The translations under genes were made by a program, and so were the position numbers. Shown here in pieces: positions 52,352 through 61,801 of a stretch of DNA of 64,000 nt (within the stretch, counting starts at the first letter, position 1; every line of letters begins with the position of its first letter). The notes under the pieces are model-generated. The model was not told the DNA's origin. It saw only the letters and a list, made by a program, of their open reading frames with translations, and did not search any database. This DNA comes from JBMYTN01 sp049604415 (lineage in GTDB: Bacteria; Pseudomonadota; Alphaproteobacteria; Rhodospirillales; Rhodospirillaceae). The stretch covers positions 124,001 to 188,000 of the forward strand of contig JBMYTN010000001.1 in NCBI GenBank assembly GCA_049604415.1, in the 5' to 3' direction.

Positions 52352-54139
52352 ATGACTGATTCAGGCAAGCGCCCGGATACCACCTTCAATGAAGCCTGGC
52401 AGGCTTGGGCCGAATGGACCAATAAGAGTGCCCAGATTTGGGTCACGTCTTTGTCCTCGGCGATGAAAAAAGACGAACTGTCGGTTCCCGACCCAGATGC
52501 GGTCAAGGACACCTTCACCACCCTGGCTGAACATGTGATGGAGGACCCCACCCCGGTCCTGGATGCTCAGGCAACATGGTGGCGGGATTTTGCCACTTTG
52601 TGCGAAGCCACTTCCAACCGGATGCGCGGCGTGGCCTCAACCCCGGTGATCGAACCGGCTTCAGATGACCGGCGGTTCAAGGATGATGCCTGGCGAGATG
52701 ACCCGCTGTTTGACCACATCAAGCAAGCCTATCTGATCACCGCGCGGCTGATGATGTCCTCACTGGACAAAGTCAAAGATGTGGACCCGGCGCTGAAGGA
52801 GCGGATGAGCTTCTATACCCGCCAGGTTGTCGATGCCATGGCCCCGACCAATTTCGTTGCCACCAACCCGGTGGCCCGGCGGGCGACCCTGGAAAGCGGT
52901 GGCGAGAACCTGCTGCGCGGCATGGAAAACCTGCTGAAGGACCTGCAGCGGGGCGATGGCCGCCTGAAAATCGCCATGACCGACGAAGCCGCCTTCGAGG
53001 TTGGCAAGAATCTGGCCGTCACCCCGGGCAAGGTGGTGTTCCAGAATGAAATGATGCAGCTGATCCAGTACACCCCGACCACGGAAACGGTGAAGAAGCT
53101 GCCCCTGCTGGTGGTGCCGCCTTGGATCAACAAGTTCTATGTCATGGATCTGACCCCGAAAAACTCGATCATCAAATGGATGGTCGACCAGGGTCACACG
53201 GTCTTTGTCATCTCTTGGGTCAATCCCGACGAGAGCTTCCGGGACAAGGGCTTTGGCGATTACATCGAACAAGGCCCGCTGGCCGCCATGGATGCCATTG
53301 AGCAAGCCACGGGCGAAAAAGACCTGACCATGATGGCCTATTGCATTGGCGGCACTTTGACCGCCTCCACTCTGGCGATCATGGCCGCCCGGGGCGATGA
53401 CCGGGTCAAGGGGGCCACCTTCCTGACCACCATGGTTGACTTCTCGGAGCCCGGCGAAGTGGGCGTCTTCATTGAAGAAAACCTGCTTGGCAAGCTGGAA
53501 GACCATATGAACCGCCAGGGCTATCTGGATGGGTCTTATATGGCCACGGCCTTTAACATGTTGCGGGACAATGACCTGATCTGGTCGTTCTTCATCAACA
53601 ATTATCTGCTGGGCAAAGAGCCGATGCCGTTCGATCTGCTCTATTGGAACGGCGATTCAACCCGCATGCCCGCCATGATGCATAACTTCTATTTGCGTCA
53701 CATGTATCAGCGCAATGAGCTGATTGAGCCGGGCAAAATCACCTTGCTGGACACCCCGATCGACCTGACCAAGATCAAGACCCCAGTCTATTTGCTCTCG
53801 GCCAAGGAAGACCATATTGCGCCCTGGAAATCGACCTTTAAGGCGACCCAGCATTATGGCGGTCCGATCCGCTTTGTGTTGTCGGGGTCCGGCCATATTG
53901 CCGGGGTGATCAACCCGCCGACCAAGGTCAAATATGGCTATTGGACCAACAGCCGGAAATATAAGGATCCGGACAAGTGGTTTGATGGTGCCAAGGCCCA
54001 TGAGGGCTCCTGGTGGCCAAACTGGGCGGAATGGAATGGCAAATTGGCCGGTCCCGACGTTCCGGCCCGGACCCCCGGCGATGGCAAGCTTTCGGTAATC
54101 GAGGACGCCCCGGGCAGTTTCGTCAAAGCCCGGATCTAA
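52352..54139 (+). CDS. phaC: Class I poly(3-hydroxyalkanoate) synthase
   Basis: PhaC polymerises 3-hydroxyacyl-CoA (usually 3-hydroxybutyryl-CoA) into storage granules. The 595-residue length fits class I. The predicted catalytic triad is Cys331 in AYCIGGT, Asp487 in AKEDHIAPW and His515 in SGHIAGVINPP. The first residue of the lipase-like box is Ala instead of the usual Gly. The ATG at 52352 follows GGGGGA; a longer frame begins 12 codons upstream. phaA, phaB, phaR and phasin genes are not adjacent, so this copy stands alone. A strong terminator follows. Confidence 0.95.
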   Translation: MTDSGKRPDTTFNEAWQAWAEWTNKSAQIWVTSLSSAMKKDELSVPDPDAVKDTFTTLAEHVMEDPTPVLDAQATWWRDFATLCEATSNRMRGVASTPVIEPASDDRRFKDDAWRDDPLFDHIKQAYLITARLMMSSLDKVKDVDPALKERMSFYTRQVVDAMAPTNFVATNPVARRATLESGGENLLRGMENLLKDLQRGDGRLKIAMTDEAAFEVGKNLAVTPGKVVFQNEMMQLIQYTPTTETVKKLPLLVVPPWINKFYVMDLTPKNSIIKWMVDQGHTVFVISWVNPDESFRDKGFGDYIEQGPLAAMDAIEQATGEKDLTMMAYCIGGTLTASTLAIMAARGDDRVKGATFLTTMVDFSEPGEVGVFIEENLLGKLEDHMNRQGYLDGSYMATAFNMLRDNDLIWSFFINNYLLGKEPMPFDLLYWNGDSTRMPAMMHNFYLRHMYQRNELIEPGKITLLDTPIDLTKIKTPVYLLSAKEDHIAPWKSTFKATQHYGGPIRFVLSGSGHIAGVINPPTKVKYGYWTNSRKYKDPDKWFDGAKAHEGSWWPNWAEWNGKLAGPDVPARTPGDGKLSVIEDAPGSFVKARI

Positions 54140-54150
54140 AAGCAAAACAA

Positions 54151-54190
54151 GGCCGTAAACCATATTAGCTGATGGTTTACGGCCGCTTTC
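54151..54190. terminator. Terminator hairpin after phaC
   Basis: GGCCGTAAACCAT (54151-54163) pairs perfectly with ATGGTTTACGGCC (54172-54184) around an eight-base loop, followed by a T-rich stretch. It ends phaC and lies six bases from the end of the convergent diguanylate cyclase gene, so it may serve both. Confidence 0.85.
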
Positions 54191-54195
54191 TTGTC

Positions 54196-56247
54196 CTATT
54201 CAGCGGCCGTCCAAAGCGAAGGGTCTGTATTCCCTTGGCCTGAATGCTGTGACGCATCCTCGAGCCTCGGCTGCGGCACAACGGTTACGCGGTTTCGACC
54301 GTTCTGTTTTGAGTGATACAGCGCCTGATCCGCCGTCTTAAACAACGCCATCCAATCCCTGCGCCCCGCTCCGTCTTGCAAGACTGACACGCCCAAGCTG
54401 ACAGTCACAGTCAGCGTGACACCGTTCGGCAATGCAAATGGCCTAGAGCCGATCACAGTGCGAATGCACTCTGCTCTCTCAGCAGCTCCCTGCTCGCGCA
54501 GATCGGGCAGGACCAGCGCGAATTCCTCGCCGCCGACCCGAAACACTTGATCGCGCTCATCGGCTGACAAGGCCTCCTGGACCCGTTTGGCAACCTCCTG
54601 GAGCACCAGATCACCCACATCATGGCCATAGGTGTCATTGACCTTTTTGAAGTGGTCGAGGTCAAACATCACCCCTGCGGCCAGGGTCCGTTGGCGTTCA
54701 ACCCGAGCCCCGACACCGGCAACCAAACGATCAAAAGCCCGGCGATTGCCCAACCCGGTCAGCGCATCATGCAGCCCTTGATATTCCAGATCAATTTCCC
54801 GGGATTTGCTGGCCGTCACATCGGTGTTGGTGCCAATCATCCGGATCGGTTGGCCATGACGGTCCTGTTCAACCACTTTTCCGCGACAGCGCACCCATAT
54901 CCAAGGGCCGTCGGTCCGCCGAAGACGGAAATCCACCAGAAGAGGCTGATCAGGCTGCTGTAGCGCGGCACCGATCTGCTGCCGAAAAGCCTCCTGGTCC
55001 TCTGGATGCAACCGCGCCACCCAATCTTCGAACCGGTCCAGCCGTGCGCCGGAGGGTTCCTTGAGCATGCTGGCGTTTTCTTGGGAAAAATAAACCTGCC
55101 CTGTCCCAATCGACCAGTCCCAAAGCCCCACACCAGTGGCATCCAAAGCGAAAGACAATCTTTGTTCTTCCGCAATCAGGCTCTGCACTGCAGAGCGGCG
55201 CGCCCGTTCCTGGCGCATATACAGGAAGCCCATGCCCCCCAAGACCAGTAAAAGCACCCCCAAAACAAGCGCAAAGCGTTCCGCCCGGGTTCGCCAGTCC
55301 CCAAGAACGACCTCTATGGGCACCTGGGCAAATACCGAAATGGGAAAATCCCGGGACAAGGCATCCCGAATGATCATGGCGCCGGTCCCTTGGGCGGCGA
55401 CAGCCAGATCGGTGAGCGATGACCCTCCAAGGGCTTGTTGCGTCCGGGCATTTAACAATCGATCCGGCGCATACCAGCTGTCTTCCGCCCGAAATTGAAT
55501 GGCGGCTCCTTGAAGGGTAATCAGGATGCGACCGTCATCGAGGACGGCGCTGAGATGGGTGTTGCCAAACCGGTCATCGGCGAGCAATTGCTCCGCCACG
55601 CGCCGCAAATCAACCGTGACGATACCCAGTCCAACAAACTGCCCATTTGCCCCCCAGATGCCACGGGACACGGAGCTCAGATGCTTTGGCAAACCGGCTT
55701 CCGGGCCAGTGGTCACAACCGGATCCAACCACAGATCCCGATGTTGGGCGATCAAACGCGTAAACCATGCCCGGTCCACATGCCTTGGAAACCCATGGGT
55801 GGCGGCAACCATCTTTCCTTGAGGGTCTATGGCCGCGAACCCCCGAAGGCCCGGAAGCGCCTCAATCAGTCGTCCGGGATATTTTGAGATCCCGCCTCGG
55901 GCATCGGCACTCAGGCCGGTTTCAAATAAGCCATCATCGGAGAGCTGTCCGGCGACATCCGGGACCCCGGTCTCCCCCATGGTCGGACCGCGATCCAAAA
56001 ACTGTTGCGACCCGCCTTCTAAGGCAATGCCATCGGCATAAAGCGTCAGATTGCCGAGGGTATTGGCGGTTTGGATGGCTTGGTTGCGCGCGTCCAACCC
56101 AGCTTTGTCGAGCAGGGATTGGCGTTCGGACAATAGCATGGAGATCGTGGCCAAGCTCACCATCAAGACCAAAGCAGCAAACAGGGAGGCGACCAGCCAA
56201 GGGGAGGCCGGGCCCGAGACCTGCCGCGTTTTGGTCTTGGATGTCAC
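54196..56247 (-). CDS. dCache-PAS-GGDEF membrane diguanylate cyclase
   Basis: A 683-residue protein that should make c-di-GMP. A membrane helix at residues 17-39 is followed by a periplasmic dCache-like sensor (about 45-315, with FAAIDPQGKMVAATHG and SSVSRGIWGANGQFVGLGIV). A second helix lies at about 325-345, a PAS-3/PAC domain (RLSFALDATGVGLWDWSI to NTDVTASKSREIDLE) at 360-490, and a GGDEF domain with FRVGGEEFALV (GGEEF at 572-576). The inhibitory RxxD is DERD, so the Arg is absent. The ATG overlaps the stop of the TRAP-type binding protein gene (ATGA), coupling sensor and binding protein. Confidence 0.93.
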   Translation of the reverse strand: MTSKTKTRQVSGPASPWLVASLFAALVLMVSLATISMLLSERQSLLDKAGLDARNQAIQTANTLGNLTLYADGIALEGGSQQFLDRGPTMGETGVPDVAGQLSDDGLFETGLSADARGGISKYPGRLIEALPGLRGFAAIDPQGKMVAATHGFPRHVDRAWFTRLIAQHRDLWLDPVVTTGPEAGLPKHLSSVSRGIWGANGQFVGLGIVTVDLRRVAEQLLADDRFGNTHLSAVLDDGRILITLQGAAIQFRAEDSWYAPDRLLNARTQQALGGSSLTDLAVAAQGTGAMIIRDALSRDFPISVFAQVPIEVVLGDWRTRAERFALVLGVLLLVLGGMGFLYMRQERARRSAVQSLIAEEQRLSFALDATGVGLWDWSIGTGQVYFSQENASMLKEPSGARLDRFEDWVARLHPEDQEAFRQQIGAALQQPDQPLLVDFRLRRTDGPWIWVRCRGKVVEQDRHGQPIRMIGTNTDVTASKSREIDLEYQGLHDALTGLGNRRAFDRLVAGVGARVERQRTLAAGVMFDLDHFKKVNDTYGHDVGDLVLQEVAKRVQEALSADERDQVFRVGGEEFALVLPDLREQGAAERAECIRTVIGSRPFALPNGVTLTVTVSLGVSVLQDGAGRRDWMALFKTADQALYHSKQNGRNRVTVVPQPRLEDASQHSGQGNTDPSLWTAAE

Positions 56248-57326
56248 GGCAGCGCCTCCGAGGCCGCTTCGACCAGCTTTGGATCCAAGCCCAGTTCACT
56301 GACCAGGGCCTTTTGCATCGGCATCAGGCCCATTCGAACTTGATCAAGCTGGGTTTGCTCGGGCCGAACCACCACAACCCCATTGTCCATCATCGTTTGC
56401 AGGGCGTCGCGCTGGGCCACAGCCATGGCTTGACGGCCTGCATCAACCCCCTCCTCCCAGGTCTCCAAGATGATTTGACGGACATCTTCCGGCAAACGAA
56501 ACCATGTCCGGTTCGACACCAAGGGGACATATTGGGCAAAATATTGATAATCCAGATAGGCTTGTGCGATCCCGGACTGCCACAAACTCCCCGACACAAC
56601 GGTCATCGGTGTGGTCAAGGTCCCATCGACACGTCCACTGGTCAAAGCCTCGGGCAAATCCGGCCATGGGACCACCAACGCCTGGGCCCCCAAATTCTCC
56701 AAGCGCACCAAATTGGCTTTGCCGCCTGCGACCCGCATGCGTTTGCCATTGAGGTCTTCCGGTGCGCTGACGGCCTGGTCTTTGGTGAAAAACAGATGAG
56801 CGTGTCCCAGATCCAGCCAGCGTCCAAGCGGTACCACATCGAGGCGATCGGCCAAACGATTGCCCAAGGTGGTTCCGATCACGCCATCGGACACATCTCG
56901 GTTGATCTGGATGGTGCGCCCATAGAACATCGGCAGTTGGAACAGATTAAAATCGGCCACATAGCGCCCCAAATGCCAACTGCCCGGGGCCGCGAAATCG
57001 ATCCGCCCTCCGGCCAAAGCATCCGGGACATCACGCCCGCGGTACAGCTCTGCGGAATGGCGCAACTCGAACTGAAAGCGGTCGCCCAGTTTTTCATTCA
57101 GGCGCTCCGCAAACCCCATCAGAACCTGGGTTTGAACATGACCGGGCCGGTTTTCCGTTGAAATGGTAAGGGTTGGGATTGGGGCGCTCTGGGCCTGCAG
57201 ATCAGACACAAGCACTACAGCAAGCAGGACAAGCACCAAGCAGCCGGCCAAGGCGGCCAAGATCGGCCTGGCAGTCCTCATCGAGCGGTCCGCACGAACA
57301 TAGCAACGCTGTTTTGACTGTTTCAT
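56244..57326 (-). CDS. Orphan TRAP-type periplasmic substrate-binding protein
   Basis: A DctP-family binding protein of about 360 residues with a hydrophobic signal segment (LAALAGCLVLVLLAVVLVSD, ending near LQAQS). It shows TRAP motifs: ELYRGRDVPDALAGGRIDFA, GKRMRVAGG with the carboxylate-binding Arg, and LPEALTSGRVDGTLTTPMTV. Candidate starts are ATGs at 57350, 57326 and 57281; none has a strong ribosome-binding site. No dctQ or dctM is nearby, and the gene is instead coupled to a dCache diguanylate cyclase. This suggests that it presents a ligand to the sensor domain rather than to a permease. The signalling role is an inference from gene order. Confidence 0.88.
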   Translation of the reverse strand: MKQSKQRCYVRADRSMRTARPILAALAGCLVLVLLAVVLVSDLQAQSAPIPTLTISTENRPGHVQTQVLMGFAERLNEKLGDRFQFELRHSAELYRGRDVPDALAGGRIDFAAPGSWHLGRYVADFNLFQLPMFYGRTIQINRDVSDGVIGTTLGNRLADRLDVVPLGRWLDLGHAHLFFTKDQAVSAPEDLNGKRMRVAGGKANLVRLENLGAQALVVPWPDLPEALTSGRVDGTLTTPMTVVSGSLWQSGIAQAYLDYQYFAQYVPLVSNRTWFRLPEDVRQIILETWEEGVDAGRQAMAVAQRDALQTMMDNGVVVVRPEQTQLDQVRMGLMPMQKALVSELGLDPKLVEAASEALP

Positions 57327-57552
57327 CAGGCGACATCCATTTAAAGCCATAATGGACTCAGGCGTCTCGGGCACTGCTGTTTGTCAAAACCCATACAAGA
57401 CGAAAACCGACGGGCTTTTCTCCGTTCAGTTTACACATCAGCCTCGTTTCCATTGCACTTTAATTGAACAGATCTTGTTTTGTGATCTGCCTAGAAGAAG
57501 AATAAATCTGATTTTTTGTATTTCTGCAGCGCAATAGCACGTATTAAGGGAT

Positions 57553-58635
57553 CTATTCTACAACGGTGCTGACGTGCCGCTCAGTAATAACACCTTTCCC
57601 TGGTCGCGACAGGCTCACGGTGCCCGTATAGACCCCCTTGGGCAACTGTTTGTCCTCTGCGATTCTTTGACCGGTAAAGCCAAACCACTGGACCCAGCCT
57701 TTCTCCTCAAAGGGAACATCCCGGCTCACAACAACATGTTTTTTGATGGTCTCGCTTTCCAATTCCACCGTCATGGTCACCTGGTCCCCCTGCTCTATGC
57801 CGATCAAATCGGTCCAGAAAATCAGCTTGCTGCTGGAGGGTTTGAGGGGTTCATGCTCAAACTGACCATCCCGCGCGGTCAAGCGGTTCGGCGTCTCGTC
57901 GGCGAAACCCAAATTGTAAATCAGCCCACCGTCATACTGTGCGAGCAAGGTAATCAGCACATCGGGCAACCAGAGACTGTCACGCGTGTCCGCACCGCAC
58001 CCCAGCCGGGCCTGACGGCCAACAAAGGGATCCATCACCCGGTCGTCTTTGCGGATGGAAAAATGCACGTGGGGATGTTCCGTCTTACCGGAGAGGCCGA
58101 CCTCCCCGATCACGTCACCCCGGTTCACCCGGTCACCGGAGCGCACCGAAACCGACCCTTCCCGGAGATGGCAATATTGGGTTTCCCAGCCATGGCCGTG
58201 ATCGATCACAACGCCATTGCCGCAATTGTTGATGTCTCGCCCGCTATTCTCGGCCAGCCGCGAATTGACGTCCAGCATGCCGTCCCGGGTTCGCAGCACG
58301 GTCCCCGCAGCTGCAGCCAGAACATCGACACCGACCGCTTGGCTCATAGTGCCGACGCCAAAATCGGTGCCCTTATGGGTGTCATAGGCCACCGGACCGC
58401 AGGCCCAGTCTTCATGCTGCCTGCTGGAAGGATCCATATCCACATGGGATGTGATCCAACAATCCTCGCCAATGGTACAGGCGATGGGTAGGCCAAACCC
58501 TGGCCCGTCGGCCTTGGCAGTCTGGCTCCAAGACAAGGCCAGAAAGACAGAGGCACAGGCCAGCACCATCGCTTGCTTCGTGGTCTTCTGCCCAACAGGG
58601 TGCGCGTTTTTGCGGTAACGGGAAAAAACGGTCAT
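57553..58635 (-). CDS. Secreted M23 family peptidase
   Basis: A protein of about 360 residues with a signal peptide (MVLACASVFLALSWSQ, cleavage near TAKADG) and an M23 domain in its first half. THKGTDFGV gives the first zinc ligands and HPHVHFSIR the HxH, with GNGVVIDHGHGWETQYCHLR between. A C-terminal region of about 140 residues (after FVGRQARLGCGADT) has no recognised family and looks like a beta-rich domain. The ATG at 58635 was chosen from several possible starts. A 6-pair hairpin (57469-57489) lies downstream before the TRAP-type binding protein gene. Confidence 0.88.
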   Translation of the reverse strand: MTVFSRYRKNAHPVGQKTTKQAMVLACASVFLALSWSQTAKADGPGFGLPIACTIGEDCWITSHVDMDPSSRQHEDWACGPVAYDTHKGTDFGVGTMSQAVGVDVLAAAAGTVLRTRDGMLDVNSRLAENSGRDINNCGNGVVIDHGHGWETQYCHLREGSVSVRSGDRVNRGDVIGEVGLSGKTEHPHVHFSIRKDDRVMDPFVGRQARLGCGADTRDSLWLPDVLITLLAQYDGGLIYNLGFADETPNRLTARDGQFEHEPLKPSSSKLIFWTDLIGIEQGDQVTMTVELESETIKKHVVVSRDVPFEEKGWVQWFGFTGQRIAEDKQLPKGVYTGTVSLSRPGKGVITERHVSTVVE

Positions 58636-58706
58636 GAAATATCGCAATGGCCGTGAGAACAGATCCTGCATCTGGGGGAACAACGCGGTTACTGACTAGA
58701 TAGGGA

Positions 58707-60437
58707 TTAATCTCGGGAAGACACCACCCGTCGTGGCTGTGTGCCAAAAAGTGACTGACCGGGCAGCGGATCAAACTCCCGAATGTCCGTCGATGGACGG
58801 CCAAACAGGTATCCTTGGACAAAGTCACAGCCACAATCGCGGACAAAATGGAGCGCCTCGGGGCTGTCGACCATTTCCGCGATGGTTTGCACCCCGAGTT
58901 TCCGGCAAAGCTCGGTCAGGGCCGATAAAAAGGCGCGCCCTTTTGCGACCCGCATGGCATTGCGGATCGCACTGCCGTCAATTTTGACCACATCGACTTC
59001 CAAGGCACTGAGATACTGAAAGCTCGCCGCCCCGGCACCGAAATCGTCTAAGCAGACCGCATATCCCTTGGACCGCAGGCCTTGGATGAAGGTGTTGGCG
59101 TTTTCCAAATCCGTCATCCGCGAGGATTCGGTGATCTCGAACAACAACTTGCCCTGGGACCAGGGATTGGCTTCCAGCAAGGCCTGGAGCCCATCGACAT
59201 AAGCTGGCACGCCAATGGAATAGCCCGAAATGTTCACCGCGACCCGATAGTCGTCGGAATTGCGCGGCTTTTTCGCCAACCAACCCATGACTTTGGTGGC
59301 CATCGCCAAGTCAAAATCGTGGATCAAGCCAATTTCTTCGGCCAAGGATATGTAGCGGAACGGGGATTCCCCGGCCGTACTGCCTTCGGATCCAGGTTGG
59401 TGGAACCGACACAGGGCTTCGTAATGGTGAATATCTCCGCTGAGCGCATTGACGATCGGCTGCAGCGCGACCCTAAATTTGCTTTGCTCGATCACTTGCT
59501 TGAAGACATTGGCTTCCGTGATGCCACGATTGACCAATTGCGAGATATTGGTCCGCATCCCAACAATGCTGAGCCCGTTTTGCGCGCGTTGTTGATATTG
59601 GTTCATGGCATAGATCAAGCCCTTGGAGATCTCGCCGCGCTCCAGGGTGGACGCGCCCTCCAAGTCCAGAATCGCGGTTTCCACCACGGCGCCTTTGCCC
59701 TCAGGATCATGCAGCCGCGCCACGCGGGTTAGTTCTGCTTCAAAGGCATCGATGTCGACCCCGGGCTCGTGGACCAGAGCATATTGGCCATGACCGAAGG
59801 CGGCGGCACTTTCATCATCCAAAGCGGTGGCCCGCAAAAACGCGCCTACAGTGCGGTTGAGGCTGGTTTTGGCCCCCTCGCCCATGCGGCCTTCCAGCTT
59901 CGGGAAATCCCGCATATTGACCACGCTGACCGCCACCTGGGTGCCACGCTCAAGCCTGCTCATAATCCGTTCTGACGCGGTCTCGGAAAAGGCTTCGAGA
60001 CCCAACAGCCCGCTGATCGGATTGCGTTCATATTGATCAACGGCAATACGCGCTTCCCTGGCCCGCATGCGCAAGGCCAAATAGAACGCGTCATCCAACA
60101 GGTACCCGGCCATATCCATGGGCAGCGGCAGGGATTCCTTGCGGATCAGGCGGATGACCTCGTGATCGGTGCGGCCTCGCATATGGGTCAGCTTGAGGAA
60201 TTGCACCGCAAGCGGTTGGTCTTCCGGCAGAACCAAATTGGTGAAGTTTGTCCCAACCACAGCCTCGGCGGTCTGTCCGACAAAGGCCTCCAGCGCCCCC
60301 GAGGCGAAAGTAATATTGCCATCAGGATCAATCTGAAACACAAGGTCAGCCCAACAAAAGGCGAGCGCCGCATACCGATCCCGGTCGCGCCGCATGTCTT
60401 TGAGTGTCTTGTCAGGCGATCCCGATAGGCCCGGCAT
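58707..60437 (-). CDS. PAS-(degenerate GGDEF)-EAL c-di-GMP phosphodiesterase
   Basis: A 576-residue cytosolic protein. The N-terminal PAS domain (LVFQIDPDGNITFASGALEA) is followed by a GGDEF-like domain with no GGDEF motif (AAFGHGQYALV at that place), so it cannot make c-di-GMP. The EAL domain is intact: HYEALCRFHQ, VAVNISGYS, LFEITESSRM, CLDDFGAGAASFQYL, VVKIDG and DFVQGYLFGRP. Hydrolysis of c-di-GMP is therefore likely. It lies just upstream of the secreted M23 peptidase gene on the same strand. Confidence 0.92.
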   Translation of the reverse strand: MPGLSGSPDKTLKDMRRDRDRYAALAFCWADLVFQIDPDGNITFASGALEAFVGQTAEAVVGTNFTNLVLPEDQPLAVQFLKLTHMRGRTDHEVIRLIRKESLPLPMDMAGYLLDDAFYLALRMRAREARIAVDQYERNPISGLLGLEAFSETASERIMSRLERGTQVAVSVVNMRDFPKLEGRMGEGAKTSLNRTVGAFLRATALDDESAAAFGHGQYALVHEPGVDIDAFEAELTRVARLHDPEGKGAVVETAILDLEGASTLERGEISKGLIYAMNQYQQRAQNGLSIVGMRTNISQLVNRGITEANVFKQVIEQSKFRVALQPIVNALSGDIHHYEALCRFHQPGSEGSTAGESPFRYISLAEEIGLIHDFDLAMATKVMGWLAKKPRNSDDYRVAVNISGYSIGVPAYVDGLQALLEANPWSQGKLLFEITESSRMTDLENANTFIQGLRSKGYAVCLDDFGAGAASFQYLSALEVDVVKIDGSAIRNAMRVAKGRAFLSALTELCRKLGVQTIAEMVDSPEALHFVRDCGCDFVQGYLFGRPSTDIREFDPLPGQSLFGTQPRRVVSSRD

Positions 60438-60627
60438 GTCTTACCATTTCGATTGTGGAACTATATCGAAGTTTTCTAAATATTTTCGACCTTCGAACAC
60501 CCTAATCCTGCCCTAAACACGGACCCAATCGCAAGCTGGACAAACGGATGTTGCAACGCATTTACTTTCATTCGAATTGGATAGACTCCGCGCAATCCCA
60601 TGACCTTTGGCTAGGGTTGGTGTCTCT

Positions 60628-61797
60628 GTGACTGTTTTCCTAAAGTTCGGCCTGCATTACGGACTGCTGTTCTGCGTTATTGGTTTGATGCTGCCCTTTT
60701 GGCCGCTCTGGCTGGCCGATAAGGGTCTCGGCCCGGCGGAAATCGGCCTCGCCATCGGCATCACCACATGGGTTAAGCCAGTCTTCAACCCATTCGCCGG
60801 GTGGGTGGCCGATGCCACAGGCCAGCTGCGGCGGGTCATGATGCTGGCTGCCGCCGGATCGGCTTGTGGCTTTTTGTTTCTCAGCCAATCGAGTGGCCTG
60901 GCGATGATCTTGCTCGGCTGCGCTTTGGCCTCAGGCTGCTACTTTGCCCTGCTGCCCCTCTCTGAGACCCTGGCGATGCGGGCCGACAAGGCCGGAGTGC
61001 TGGCCTATGGTCGGGTCCGGCTTTGGGGGTCGCTCAGTTTCATCGCCCTGTCCTTGATTGGTGGACCCTTGATCGGGGTCTGGGGTCCCGGCTTTTTACC
61101 CTTTGCCTTGGCGGCAATCGCTGCGGCCCTTGTCCTGACCATTGGCGCCCTGCCCGGACGTCAAGCCTTGTCCCAGGGCACAGAACCAGATCCCAAAACA
61201 AAGGCCAAACAGCAGAACGATCCCTCTGCTGGGTGGTCCGTCCTGTTTCGCGACAGAGCCTTAATCCGGTTCCTCTTGGCCTTGGGCGCGGTCCATGCCA
61301 GCCATGCGGTGCTCAACGCCTTTGGCAGTTTGCATTGGCGTGCTGCGGGGCTGTCTGAGGGATTTATTGGCTGGCTCTGGGCCGTCGGTGTGATTGCGGA
61401 AGTGGTGTTATTTGCCGCCTCCGCCAAGGCCATGGGACGCTTGGGCCCCTATGGTTTGCTCTGGATCGGAGCCATTGCCGGCTTGATCCGCTGGCCGATC
61501 CTGGCCCTTACCACAGATCCGATCGTGCTGAGTTTGGTCCAAACCCTCCATGGGTTGACCTATGGGGCGACCCACTTGGCCGCCATGGCCTATCTGACCG
61601 GCATTGGCCATAGCAAGACCCTGCCGGAGGACCTGACGACACGGGCTCAAGCGCTCTATTCATCGGTTTCGCTAGGTCTGTGTGTTGGGGGCGCTGCAAT
61701 GGTCGCTGGACCGCTCTATGGCAGCTTTTCAGGGGCCGCGTTTTGGGCCCCTGCTGTGCTATGCGGATTGGCGCTGTGGCTTGGCAAGCGCCCCTAA
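60628..61797 (+). CDS. MFS transporter, HcaT-like
   Basis: A major facilitator permease of 389 residues with about 12 hydrophobic segments. The start VTVFLKFGLHYGLLFCVIGL and the first loop LADKGLGPAEIGLAIGI resemble the MFS_1-like group that includes HcaT, a putative phenylpropionate transporter. The GTG at 60628 was preferred over a TTG at 60607 for its fit to the family start. It converges on gcrA with four bases between stops. The substrate is unknown. Confidence 0.87.
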   Translation: MTVFLKFGLHYGLLFCVIGLMLPFWPLWLADKGLGPAEIGLAIGITTWVKPVFNPFAGWVADATGQLRRVMMLAAAGSACGFLFLSQSSGLAMILLGCALASGCYFALLPLSETLAMRADKAGVLAYGRVRLWGSLSFIALSLIGGPLIGVWGPGFLPFALAAIAAALVLTIGALPGRQALSQGTEPDPKTKAKQQNDPSAGWSVLFRDRALIRFLLALGAVHASHAVLNAFGSLHWRAAGLSEGFIGWLWAVGVIAEVVLFAASAKAMGRLGPYGLLWIGAIAGLIRWPILALTTDPIVLSLVQTLHGLTYGATHLAAMAYLTGIGHSKTLPEDLTTRAQALYSSVSLGLCVGGAAMVAGPLYGSFSGAAFWAPAVLCGLALWLGKRP

Positions 61798-61801
61798 GGC
61801 G

